Origin: Mactromeris polynyma
Taxonomy: Eukaryota > Mollusca > Bivalvia > Venerida > Mactridae
Assembly: GCA_032209605.1 (NCBI GenBank)
Contig: JASFXZ010000018.1
Span: forward strand, 2,669,904-2,733,903
Reading direction: 5' to 3'
Length of the DNA stretch: 64,000 nt
The position numbers and the translations under genes are program-made. Shown one piece after another: positions 34,191 to 44,200 of the stretch (the stretch's first letter is position 1; each line of letters starts with the position of its first letter). The notes below the pieces were generated by a model. It had not been told where the DNA came from, ran no database searches, and was given only the letters and a program-made list of their open reading frames with translations.

Positions 34191-34936
34191 ACGTTGATAT
34201 GCGCGCCGCATGTCCGTATGTCCTGTTATTCATTTTAATGTTTTGTTCAACAGCTTGTGAGACAGTTCAATATAATTGTGTATACGTGTTAAGTAGATAA
34301 TATAATACTGACACTTTTGAGAAATTTAGATTTGTTTTAGTTGTTTTTACAGCAATTGTCTACGATTTAACGGGACAACCCTAGTGCTCAAGATGTCCGT
34401 CACATAAAGATACGCGTTTAAAATCCCCCTATTGACATTTCTAGTTTTTATCTGTTCTATAGAACGTTCTGATACGACATGGTTAAGTAATTTAGCGTTT
34501 ATAGCGAATATGCTGAAACACAAACACAAAAGAGGTTTAAACAAACTCCAGTCGATGAGCTTAATTAAACAATTATGTCACGTAAAATTCATGACCCCTG
34601 TGACATCACTTTGTTTGACTATAGCTTTTTACAGTTGGGAAGTATACTGACCTAACCAGGAAGTGTTCATTACATTCTTACAAAAAGTAAAAGAAATTAA
34701 ATTATTATTACGTTATTTTTCAAGCAAATTTGGCAGAAATATCATCAAACGATGTCATTTGACAATTCACATCTTACGATATAAATATAATTAAGATGGT
34801 AAGTGTTTACAGTGAAAAACTTCAAAAACTTCAAATTGCCAGGACGTCGGCGCCGGAAACCGGGAGAGACAAAAATGAAAATTGAGGTTCAAGTTTTTCG
34901 GAATGTCGGAGCTATAGGTTGAACGAGATAAAATCA

Positions 34937-35314
34937 ATGAAGAAACTGTTACACGCAACAAGAAACCCTATGTTCGAACTGACAGAAGCGCGTGGCGGTG
35001 TCAAGCTGACGATGAACGCAGGCATGTTTGACATGCTAAAACATTCTACAGAGGAATATTTGATAAATGAAAAGCATGAACATTATACAAAAAATCCTGT
35101 TACTGACAAATCCGGACACGTCGTTGAAACACAGTATAAAGTATCTCAGCCTGATTCACGGTACACGCTAAATCTTTACCACACTAAGTCAACAGGACTA
35201 GTGAATGGGAAAAATGCTTTAACGTTTCTAAAAGAAGATCTTCCAGAAATATTCTGTTTAATGGATAAAAAACTTTCACAAGAAAACTGCACCATCAATA
35301 TGTTCGCTCAGTAA
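34937..35314 (+). pseudogene. LINE ORF1 N-terminal domain
   Basis: From the ATG at 34937: MKKLLHATRNPMFELTEARG, then GVKLTMNAGMFDMLKHSTEE, then VVETQYKVSQPDSRYTLNLY, HTKSTGLVNGKNALTFLKED and a stop at 35312. This KVxxxxSxYTLNLYxTxxxxLVNGK phrase looks like the DNA/RNA-facing N-terminal domain that precedes coiled coils in these retroelement gag-like proteins; I recognise it only by type. The frame is lost before the next segment (35371), so the original ORF is broken by an indel. Confidence 0.5.
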
Positions 35315-35370
35315 TTCAGCAATACTTCAGCGCTAAACAAACCGAAGATTGTCAAGCGCACAGTAAAATA

Positions 35371-35748
35371 TTGCAGGCAATTGAGGACACGGAAATTCTT
35401 TTCAGTGAAAATATTGCCCATGCTTCCCAAGCCATACCCACACAGAAGACTGTCGGAAATGTTAGTGTAGAACAAATTTTGCTTAACTTACACAATTCTA
35501 TAAAGGAAATAAAAAACGAGTTGAAATCGCTTGTACAGGCCAGCGAAAAACATGTGAAATCATCAGCCACTGATATTCAGAATAAGCTTCAGTCCTTTTC
35601 AGACATTTTGAGAGAAAAAACACGACTAGAAACTGTAACCACTGACAAACAATCAATTGGAGAAATATCAAGAAACACGCCTGACAGTGTGCAAAGGTCA
35701 CCAACAAATACTCCTAAATACCCATCAACTTCCAATGTAAAAGGTTAA
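35371..35748 (+). pseudogene. LINE ORF1 coiled-coil segment
   Basis: In the +1 frame relative to the preceding piece, it continues from about 35318 (FSAKQTEDCQAHSKILQAIE). It then has a heptad-like stretch VEQILLNLHNSIKEIKNELK and KHVKSSATDIQNKLQSFSDI, followed by a Ser/Thr/Pro tail and a stop at 35746. Coiled coils mediate trimerisation in LINE ORF1 proteins (family knowledge). The esterase follows within 20 bp, in another frame. Confidence 0.5.
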
Positions 35749-35754
35749 ACAGTA

Positions 35755-36250
35755 TTAATAATAGGGACTCAAAATTAAAGGATATCAGGGAAAAGGGGAT
35801 TCATCAAAGTGTTCAGATACGCACAGTTAAGGGTGCGGTAACAGAAACAATCTGCAAAAAGATAAATAAAATGAATATTGGCGCGTACAAGACGGTCATT
35901 GTGTATATCGGCGGAAATGACGTCAGCCGAGGGAGGCCATTACAACGTTTGGAAGCAGAAATGACGGCGCTTCTGGAGACGCTGCGTTCGGCGTCATGTG
36001 AAATTTACGTCTGCACAATAGTTCCTCGAGTGGATATACATCCAAAACATATGCATTTAATGAAATAGTGAACAGACTGGCTGAAATGATCAACTGTAAA
36101 TTGATCGACGTGTTTAAGCCGTTCACGGAAGGATTTGAATCACAACATTACATTTGTCAAGACGGCATACTCTTCAGTAAGCGGGGTACGAGTTTATTAG
36201 TACGTACCGTGAACGAAACTGTGAGCATCATTAAACCTAAGGAAACACGT
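35755..36250 (+). pseudogene. SGNH/GDSL-type esterase domain of the LINE
   Basis: Block I reads TVLIIG then, after a one-base frame slip, DSKLKDI (the GDS motif with the catalytic Ser, about 35766). Block III is TVIVYIGGNDVS (about 35895-35930; the GxND motif). Block V reads YICQDGILFSKRGTSLLV (about 36150-36200), where DGxHLS is expected, so the catalytic His is replaced. A second frame break lies at about 36066. The domain is a hydrolase of unknown substrate found in ORF1 of some CR1/L2-like LINEs. Here it is interrupted and lacks His, so it is inactive. Confidence 0.7.
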
Positions 36251-37132
36251 GCAAGGAACGGAAACAGCGACATACTTCTTGACATTCATCATCGGATTCC
36301 GCAATCTCATCCCGGTCGTCATGGCAGGACTGAAAACGGGGTTGGGCAGAGGTCAAGTAACAACCAGCAAATTCATAGGCAGCCATTCGGAAACAGAAAC
36401 GGGACTGTGCATGCGTCAGGTAATAGCCCAGCACAACATCATGTTACTCCCCATCGGCAGCCGAACGGATACGGGGTCAGACAAACTTCCGGTTATCACA
36501 TGCAGCCTTCTGAATCTCACCACGGGCAGTCGGGTGAAAGCGGACACATGGCCTGGCAAACTTCCGAAAACTACAAACAACTTCCGGTATCTAACCACGG
36601 AAAACCGGCCGGAAGCGGTCTCGGGGCCGTGCATATGTCCGGCAATAACCAGCGACTTCCTGCTACTCCCATAGGCAGCTCGACGTAAGCGCATACTATA
36701 AAGGACACTATCAGCAGCCTCAAGCAAGTTACCACATGTTACCGGACGGAAGTGGGTGCGGTGGCAAGAATAGCATCCGTTATTAACAAGCAACTTCCGG
36801 AGATTCGTGGTGAACAGCCATTCGGAAGCGGGTCCGAGATAGGACTAACGAGTGGAAGCGGATACGCGGATGGGTATACGTCAAATAAACAACAACAACA
36901 TCAAGAATGGCGCCATAGGCATCCGAGTGGAAGCGGAAACGTGGCTGAGACCAGCTACCACCGGCAACTTCATACACCTCAACACGGACAGCTGGGTGAG
37001 GGCGGATCCAGGACCGGGTCGCTTACCTACCTTCCACACACACTGCAGGGCGGAAGCGGAAGTGAACATGTACATTTTCTGGGTGGTTCACGAATGCATG
37101 CCGAATATAGTCAACCCAGACCAACGGATTAA
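36250..37132 (+). repeat. GC-rich coding repeat: Gly/His/Gln/Ser-rich linker
   Basis: The stretch is markedly GC-richer than its surroundings. Units of about 72-75 nt recur in degenerate form, each with ACTTCCGGTTATCACATGCA-, CACCACGGGCAG- and GGGTGAAAGCGGACAC-like parts. In frame they read NGYGVRQTSGYHMQPSESHH, GQSGESGHMAWQTSENYKQL and PVSNHGKPAGSGLGAVHMSG. It breaks at 36688 and resumes from about 36752 in another frame (QPFGSGSEIGLTSGSGYADG). It links the esterase to the Cys-rich knuckles. Confidence 0.6.
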
Positions 37133-37199
37133 TGAAGTGATGGAAATCAGTGGCAAAAAAGAGATTTCCATCATGGACAATATACAGCAAATAATCAAA

Positions 37200-37370
37200 G
37201 CTGTGGACAGTATTCTTTTCAAAATGTGTGTTATTATTAGGACGGCTCCGACAGATACTCTCGGTATGGTAGTTTTAATAAGTTTAATATTCTAAACAAT
37301 GTATGCACAAATTGCAAATTAATACAGTGCACATGTGATAATTTAAATCAATGTGTGATAACTGAAATGT
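37200..37370 (+). pseudogene. Cys-rich zinc-knuckle-like region of the LINE
   Basis: Joining two frames at about 37235 reads NVCYYC, then RYSRYGSFNKFNILNNVC and TNCKLIQCTCDNLNQCVI: several CxxC pairs as in nucleic-acid-binding knuckles of retroelement proteins. It leads straight into the frame that runs to the endonuclease. One frame slip is needed, so it is broken. Confidence 0.45.
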
Positions 37371-38200
37371 ATCAGCATGAAAATGATATGATCGCACCAT
37401 CAAATTGCATTTCGTTCGATACGAACAATGAATGTCAAACTCAAGCAGTTAATACTGAAGAAAATATATCTAATAGTATAAAACTTTCAAAAAGTAATGT
37501 ATTACAAACAAAATTAGACTCGTGTAGCGTAATTTCACAAAACATCTTGAGTTCTGATCCTAAGGTTGCCACATTAGGTAAGAGTATAAATTGTACTGTA
37601 GATACACAGTGTAAGGATACACAGTTTCTTAAAACTGATGTAACCGGTAAAACCGGTCCGGTAAATCAAAATGTATCTCATATAACTGATACAGGCTTCA
37701 ATTTCGTAGGAGCTGGGCTTCATTTTGCTTACCTAAATATACAGCATTTGCTTCCAAAATTAGACGAAATAAAATTTCACTTACAGCAAGGAAACTCTCC
37801 CCATGTTTTGGGTATGTGTCCATTTTAACAGATAATGTACAAAATGATTTGTTACAGATAAAAAAACTATACTATTGAAAGAAGGGATCGTTCTCATAAA
37901 AAAGGTGGCGGTCTTTTAATTTATATCAATGAAAATATAAATTATAAAAGACGAAATGATTTAGAAACTTCTGATATTGAATCTCTTTGGTTAGAAGTAT
38001 TGGAGAAACATTGCAAATCATTTCTAGTTAACTCTATTTATCGTCCACCAAACTCTAGTCAAACATGGATTGACATGTATGACTCTCAGTTAGAGGTCGT
38101 ATATACCAAAGCAAAGATAGGAAACAAAATGTTTCATTTAAGTTATATTACACCACTTGAAGTAAAACAAATCATTGATAAACTTGATGTTAGTATATAG
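37355..38200 (+). pseudogene. LINE AP-endonuclease fragment and reverse-transcriptase stub
   Basis: After a low-complexity stretch, GLHFAYLNIQHLLPKLDEIK (about 37710-37770) matches the start of an APE-type endonuclease (usual GLxIxHLNIRSLLPKxDEIK). The WxETxL motif that should follow is damaged (LGMCPF, stop at 37826). It resumes as YTIERRDRSHKKGGGLLIYI (about 37870), then DIESLWLEV and SFLVNSIYRPPNSS (usual xxVYRPP). Then the sequence jumps to ITPLEVKQIIDKLDVS (about 38150-38195), the segment just before the reverse transcriptase, and ends. The endonuclease nicks target DNA in target-primed reverse transcription. Confidence 0.75.
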
Positions 38201-39091
38201 ATACATGTTATTATAGTGTGCAAATGTTAAATTTTAATTATTATTATGTTTTGTTTACAGAAGGCCACACTGAAAATATGATGTTTTTATAGTTATATAT
38301 TTATATCATAATGTGTAACAACCTTCTTAAAATAAATAGGTTATTTATTATTACTTTATATATACATGTAAGTCGTGACTTTGCTATTTAAAGTCATGTT
38401 CAAAGCGTAAACGATAATTCTTAAAATTAGGGTTTTAAGGTTGTTTAAGGGTGTCAGCCGTGTCCATGGGGTTTAAATTGTATAACCTAAGTTTCGAATG
38501 AGCTGTTTTCTGCGTTTCAAGCTTTGTATTTTTTGTTTATACTTCTTTTCTGGTATTACTATTCGTCCGAAAATGTGACGAATATGCTGTGACCTGGTTT
38601 TGGCAGTTTCATTTCTCAGAATGTTTCGTTATTCTAATATTTACGCTTGATATCCCAGATGCATTGTCTGTTATTTGTTATCGGATATGTGTTATCCTGT
38701 TTGCTTCATAACAACTACAAATGCATTGTGCGTTGTTCCCATTGCTTACTTCCTATACATACACTGATACAAGAGATTTAGTTACTCAGTAGCACGGACA
38801 TAATCTCCGATGTACATGTACAAAACAGAAGACGGTTACAATATGCACATTAATCAGACTGGTGACGTCATACTCGATAAACCGTAAAGTTATCAGTTGT
38901 CACGTCAAGAAGATTTCCGAAAGCATTGGTAAAAATCAGCAATTAACCCCATCGAAAGAAAATGTTAATACATACATGATACATATGTCCTTTAATTCCA
39001 CCTTATTAAACTTGTAACCCCGTATGTTTATTTCCGTCAAATACTCTTCTTGAGTATAACCAGCACTACAAGTCCAGGACATCACCAGATT

Positions 39092-39250
39092 AGGGTAGGG
39101 GTGTGTGGTTGTTGTCGATTGCAGCAAATGAGGTGTAAACGACGTTTTGATTATCTTGGAGTTGAAATGGGTCCCGTGAAGGAAGGTCAAGTACCCGGGT
39201 AGGTGCAGCCTTAACCTTTTTCCAAGGCGGTACTTCTATATTCACCATTA
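39092..39250 (-). other. Doubtful minus-strand coding patch
   Basis: On the minus strand a frame reads MVNIEVPPWKKVKAAPTRVL then DLPSRDPFQLQDNQNVVYTS and FAAIDNNHTPLP, stop. Codon usage is GC-richer than the flanks and the peptide looks natural, but I do not recognise it and see no convincing splice sites. A second overlapping minus frame is also open here (38936-39190). Confidence 0.2.
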
Positions 39251-39739
39251 ATGAGTGTTTGTGTGTCTTTAATCAATGATAAACAACACAAGTCAACTAG
39301 TTTCCCAGTTACATGTATAATTTCATTTGCTTAGGCAACAACATGTAGGTGTACATTTTGATTTTAATGTTTCAATTAAGAAAACACCAAGGCCAACTCC
39401 GACACTTAACTTTAGTCTACATAAATGTAAAGATTATGTAATATGATGAACATTTAGAAATAAGACACGAAGTATGGATAAATAAAAAAGTAAGTACAGG
39501 TTATACGAGTAATTACAAAAGTTGAAATTATAATTATACGGAATAGTACGAAAAACAGAAATAACAAAACGTAAGTACATGTATTATTCATCCTAGGTGG
39601 TTGTTTAATGCTAAGTGGTATTGACAGAAACACACGGAATCTTAACTGATTCATTGATACGTTCCATGATAGCTTTTTATCTATCATATGTTCTTAATTA
39701 ATGCTGCCATTTTAATTCTAATTAAGAGAAGTTACTAAC

Positions 39740-40110
39740 TATAATTTATACTGAAGTGTGCATACAATAAATACTTACAAGCAAATTTATATATCCAAAC
39801 GTAGAGCACTATGTTATGCATTCCCATCCCTGTAAGCTAATATTGCAGTCGTCTCAATTGTCAACATAAATCTTATCTGAACTTCCTTTTTGTTAATCAT
39901 CTTACAATATTTCAATGGTATATTCTCTTTTCGAGCTACATAACTACTTTATGTACGTCTATAACTTCCTGCTTGTTTACAATCCGATATTAAGCAATGA
40001 ATACGTATATATATATGACTGAATAAATATACACTACATGATGATATACCAGTTGTAAATATGTAAACTTGATAAATCTTTATCATTTAATTTCATCAAA
40101 TACAACTAAG
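39740..40110. repeat. Diverged direct duplicate A1 (partner 47380-47760)
   Basis: Shares in order CAATAA(A)TACTTACAAGCAAA, ATCCAAAC, GAGCACTAT-TTATGCATTCCCAT, GTCAAC-TAAAT, CTGAACTTCCTTTT, ATAACTTCCTGCTTGTTTA and GATATTAA with 47380-47700, with many substitutions and small indels. Non-coding; possibly an unrecognised dispersed repeat. Confidence 0.65.
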
Positions 40111-40981
40111 TGTCATATAGGGTACGTGCTTAACGCATGTTTGAGAAAACCTAAGACGGATTTTCAACTGAATGTGCATTTCTCCTAACGCGTTTATAAC
40201 TAATAATATGGTTGATGATAACTTGGGCATTTTAATTGAAAGTCAAACAACATAATTAGGGATAAACGATTATATCATTTGTAAATCCTTGTAATTATAT
40301 TGAAGTGATATTTGGGAAGATAGCCTTTATACAATTGGTTCTGTGCTTTGTTTGACTCACATTGATATTGTGAGACCTGTATGATATTATCCTGTTTTGT
40401 GAATGTGGACTTCCTTGCGCGGATTTCCCCATTTAATGATAATTATGTTAATTGATTTCCTTCCACATTTTCATTAAGGCATTTGGGTCGTGTTGTTAGT
40501 CGTACATTTGTATATTCTATCAGTCTAGTAGAAGGAATGAAAGGTCAAGTCGAGTAGGAAAGGTCACATACAAAGTTCACGACCCCATAAAAGGACAAGT
40601 ATACATGCATAAATGTATACATCTCAGTAAACGAACACAAAACGCAAAACATAAATGATTGGTGAAAAAATGAGGATTGGATCAGACAGAGGCACATACG
40701 CAACGTGAATATTTGAACCTAGTAAACAGATGCATTGTATTCTAGCTCGAAAATACTCTTACAAAAGTGTTGCGATACCGGGAGTTCATGCAGTTAATAG
40801 TATTAAAGAGTGCACATAACATAAGATGACAATCAGTAGCATAATTAAGCAATCCTTTGGTATAGAAAAGTAACATCGGTGAGGCTACTGATAGTTGCAG
40901 CTTCGGGTTATATTTGCAATATCCTCCTGCTATGAGTCCATGTTGAAGCGCATAAATTGTAAACTGATGGTTGAAGATGAT

Positions 40982-41395
40982 GGGCCCGTTTTATCAATAT
41001 TCGTACGAACGAGCGTTCGTTATATCCGAAATGTTCATAATAATTGTCTTATGAAAATACTTACGACTGCAAATTTTGACTACTGTATCAGCTAATATGC
41101 ATGGAATCGTCTTATACTTTACGGATAACAATATATACTTATTAATGTATTTCTTTGTTTTAAATGCCAGACAATTTTATGTGATATGAAGTAGATGAAT
41201 TGATACAACAGTTGATGACCGTTGTTCATAAATGTGAAATATAAATATAATTTTTGTTACGAATGTTACAAATGCCTACATGTATAACCATTCGTAGCAT
41301 TTTCGTTAAAATTTACGAATACGTAACGTCTGCATGCGTACGAAAATATTGATAAAACGCTTTGCGATCGAAAGAACGTCATAAGAAACGGGCCC
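40982..41395. mobile_element. MITE with GGGCCCGTTT terminal inverted repeats
   Basis: The ends are GGGCCCGTTT (40982-40991) and AAACGGGCCC (41386-41395). Further in, CGTTTTATCAATATT..CGTACG (from 40987) is inverted as CGTACGAAAATATTGATAAAACG (41339-41360). The right arm has about 35 bp more between these two blocks than the left. There is no coding capacity in 414 bp. No clear target-site duplication was seen. Confidence 0.75.
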
Positions 41396-41399
41396 AATG

Positions 41400-42365
41400 T
41401 CTGGTTGAATATAAATAGTACTATTTGTATTGATATAAAGCTTAGGAGTGAGAAGAAAATTGGGTCTGAGACAGATAACTTTGAAATAATTATGTGCAAC
41501 TGTCGTATAGGTGAGCCTTATTGTTCGTTGTACTCCTATTTATCAAACAACTAGGCCAATATAGCATTTTACTCTTTATGCAAACATTTGTAATTGTAAG
41601 CTCTTCTTGTACCAAAATATTTTTACACATTTTATATATTGTTTGGCTCATTGATCCTTGAATGAGCCTCTAGCACAATAACACTTATCATTTTAATTCG
41701 TTGACAAAATGGTCAATAGGGGTGTGACCACTTTCTGTATATGCATATAGTGTTTAGGCTACCAAACAAATTTGAACGAATCATGGTCTATAATTCTACA
41801 TTTTGTAATTTAAATTGCGTCGTAGAAGAATGTAGTGACTAAAAAGTGCAGTAGAATTGCAAAGTACTTTGTCGCTGGAGAGGTTCTAATTGTAGGATAT
41901 AGACATTGTATGAATTGAAAGTTCAACAGGTGTATATTGTCCACTTAAGAATTATGGAGTATGCTCAAGGTAATGAAATTTAATATTACATGTGTTGAAT
42001 TTGATGCAGCTGATTTGATATTTACTACATGTTCGATGTTGCAATTACCAAAAGCCACGTGCCCAGCTAGGCCAAACTGATAATCAGGTTTGGTGAACGG
42101 TAAGACTTATTTAAAACGTCGCCAATTGGTAGGTCGCGTAGAAATAACAAAGTACAAGCACGTTCTTTGGAAATTTGGTCAAATGCATAGCGCCAGAAAT
42201 AACATTTAACAGCTAGATAACCTCACACTTGATCGCTATATGGTCATTGATTTCCAACAAATATACATAATTGACTAAGTAGGCAGAAATTAATCATTAA
42301 CAGCAATTAATCATTACGTACATAACAACATAAAGTCATGTTTTGAGGAACACGAACAATCGGTC
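41400..42365. other. No feature seen
   Basis: About 1 kb of AT-rich DNA with no open frame, repeat or RNA gene I can support. Confidence 0.5.
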
Positions 42366-42432
42366 GATGAAGCTACCGGGATTCGAACCAAGGTCTACGG
42401 ATTGCCAGTCCGTTATGCTAACAACTACACAC
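42366..42432 (-). repeat. tRNA-like sequence (SINE head or tRNA pseudogene)
   Basis: On the minus strand TTAGCATAACGG resembles an A box and GGTTCGAATCC is a perfect B box. Between them ACGGA-CTGGCAA-TCCGT forms a five-pair anticodon stem with a seven-base loop and GGC anticodon. The T stem has one mismatch, and no acceptor stem can be formed with the flanking bases. A GGC (Ala) anticodon is not normally used in eukaryotic nuclear tRNAs. So this is tRNA-derived but not a working tRNA. Confidence 0.55.
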
Positions 42433-42521
42433 ACATTGTAATTAATCCAACACAAAGGAACAATCAGCCTTTATACTGCCCTTGCTCCCAGTAACTAAAT
42501 GTTTAATATCTGAATGTGAAG

Positions 42522-42704
42522 GTGTATCTCGAGTACACTTCTAAATGGCTTGATATCATTGATGATGTCAAAGGAAACTTTCCTCAGCTTAATGAACAGA
42601 CGCGTGCGTATTACTTACACTCCACCAACAAGCAGCTACGAGACATAATGACAATCATAATCGTAAAAGTCCAGAATTTAAAACGTTCCCAACGAACGAA
42701 TAAG
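42522..42704 (+). CDS. Candidate exon A of an unrecognised gene
   Basis: The open frame reads VYLEYTSKWLDIIDDVKGNF, PQLNEQTRAYYLHSTNKQLR then DIMTIIIVKVQNLKRSQRTN and K, followed by a donor AAG|GTAACG (phase 0). The start is uncertain: the only nearby acceptor (GAAG|GTG) is weak, and a stop lies 15 bp upstream at 42504. The peptide looks helical and natural. It would join in frame to candidate exon B (43064-43205). Function unknown. Confidence 0.35.
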
Positions 42705-43063
42705 GTAACGTATTCATTTTTATTCATTATCCGATATGTAGTATGCATATCAAAAATCATATAATTTATATATAACTATTAATGATGATCATTTCCATAT
42801 TGTGAGAAAATAAGCGAATAGTTCGCAGTATAATTATGCATTATAAGTTCTCTTAGCAATTAAAAATATCAAAATATTCACACATCTTTACCTAAAACTT
42901 AGATCCATCCCAGTTATAAGTTTTTATATTAAATTGATACGGATTTAGTTCTCTAACTTGTAGCATGTCTCGTAAGCTTTAGATAACATAGTCTTTAAAT
43001 ATGTATATAGTTCATGAACATTATATTTTACTAAATGCGTACTTCATACTCAACATCATCTAG

Positions 43064-43205
43064 GTTGCAAATGATACAGGGTCCGGGTTGGACATGTTAT
43101 GTTCTTCCGTGACATTGACTACGATCATGTCCTCTACATGTAGAGAAGTTGTCTGTTGCTTGCAGAAGAGCAAGTTAGTACAGGTCGATAATTCCAGGAA
43201 AACTA
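43064..43205 (+). CDS. Candidate exon B of an unrecognised gene
   Basis: Acceptor CATCATCTAG|GTTGC. In phase 0 (as left by exon A) it reads VANDTGSGLDMLCSSVTLTT, IMSSTCREVVCCLQKSKLVQ then VDNSRKT. A donor GTTAGG at 43206 leaves phase 1, as exon C requires. A stronger donor (TTAG|GTGAGT at 43211) would instead place a TAG stop at the exon end, which is the main doubt. Function unknown. Confidence 0.35.
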
Positions 43206-43405
43206 GTTAGGTGAGTTATCTGCCGTATATGACTGAAAGATCGTTGAAATAACGGCTAAAATCCGTCAAAAACAAAAGCAAAAGCGAATGAAAACATTGT
43301 ATTTTCATTTATCAACGAAAACAGTTAAACAAATTTCAAAATCAGTTAAATCGTTTAAATAAGTGTGATGTATATTTTTCTCATTTGACCCTGTTTATTA
43401 GTTTC

Positions 43406-43601
43406 AGACAATTGCTGCATCAAATCCGACAAAAGGAGAGAAGGCTTGTCAGTCACGAGCAACCACGACAAGGTCAAGTTAGATATGCTCACCGTCAGCA
43501 ATCTGGTCCTGTCCCAGTTGACCATCAAGAGGCTCCACAACCTTGCCCTGTCTCAGGCAACCGTGAAGATGGCCGACGTAACCGACCAATATGATTATTG
43601 A
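43406..43601 (+). CDS. Candidate terminal exon C of an unrecognised gene
   Basis: Acceptor TTAGTTTCAG|ACAATTG. Entered in phase 1, it reads NCCIKSDKRREGLSVTSNHD, KVKLDMLTVSNLVLSQLTIK then RLHNLALSQATVKMADVTDQ and YDY, stop TGA at 43599. About two thirds of the codons end in G or C, mostly C or G, in an AT-rich region; that bias supports real coding in this frame over the other two. The protein family is not recognised. The regular hydrophobic spacing suggests helices. Confidence 0.4.
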
Positions 43602-44200
43602 TTCTAGTAAAAAAAAGGACCCCTGTGTAACTGGCCCTAGAGAAGCCCATACGGAGACAGCGAAGACGTCCACTCGCCGACCTTGTTCGATTGCTTATCA
43701 AGTTTAAGCCTTTGCCTGTTTGTTTACGCCGTGTATCTGAAGGTCATGGCCAAAATGGACTGGTTTTCCAGTGTACAAAGAAAAACAAGAGAGACAAACT
43801 ATGGCATAAGCTGAAACAAATGTCATACGAGACAAGGACAAACTCATTTCACAATCATTTTGTTGGGGAAAGCAGTATTTCACAGAAATATAATGGTAAT
43901 TCTCCTTTCTGTTACTAATTTTAATGATTTAGCTGCAATAGTAGAGCATCAATTTGCATAAACGATAAATATTAAAATGCCTCAGATATCGCAGTTTCCC
44001 TGTTTATCTAGTTTGTTTTCCAAATGCCATGAAATAGGTCAACATTTTCGGTGGAGTTTTGTCATTATTTATGCATATATATGTTTTATATATAATTTGT
44101 TTGTATTGACTAGGAATAAAAGAGGAAAGTTGGATCAATAGTGATTAAAGTTATAATATTGTTTAGTTGAAATTTGTTACGCTATTTTCGGTAATTCTTT
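43602..44200. other. Possible 3' UTR and unrecognised sequence
   Basis: Immediately downstream of candidate exon C; GC-richer to about 43840, then AT-rich. No further exon or polyadenylation signal that I would commit to. Confidence 0.35.

Larger units (their letters stand above)
34830..38370 (+). mobile_element. Decayed LINE with an SGNH esterase in its ORF1 region
   Basis: Successive plus-strand pieces follow the order of a CR1/L2-like non-LTR retrotransposon: an N-terminal domain (34937-35314), a coiled-coil segment (35371-35748), an SGNH/GDSL esterase (35755-36250), a Gly/His/Gln-rich linker (36250-37132), Cys-rich knuckles (37200-37370), an AP-endonuclease (37700-38110) and a stub of the pre-reverse-transcriptase region (38140-38200). 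A probable 3' end has AATAAATAGGTTATTTATTATT near 38330-38360. Most of the reverse transcriptase is deleted. Esterases in ORF1 are known in CR1/L2-type LINEs; assignment to that clade here is inference. Confidence 0.7.
38371..40980. other. Gene-poor stretch; diverged duplication and one doubtful exon
   Basis: Contains the left member of a diverged direct duplication (39740-40110) and a doubtful minus-strand coding patch at 39092-39250. Otherwise nothing recognised. Confidence 0.45.

Noticed and set aside
34347..34544. Signal-peptide-like minus frame as the Ig gene leader
   Set aside because: It starts at a TTG, not an ATG, has no phase-1 donor and overlaps nothing conserved.
36237..37075. 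Several alternative frames across the GC-rich LINE linker on both strands
   Set aside because: The stretch is low-complexity and GC-rich, so stops are rare in all frames. Only the frame continuing from the esterase fits the LINE order.
43355..43673. Minus-strand frames opposite candidate exon C
   Set aside because: They are shadows of the GC-richer plus-strand coding pattern; the plus frame shows the third-position bias.
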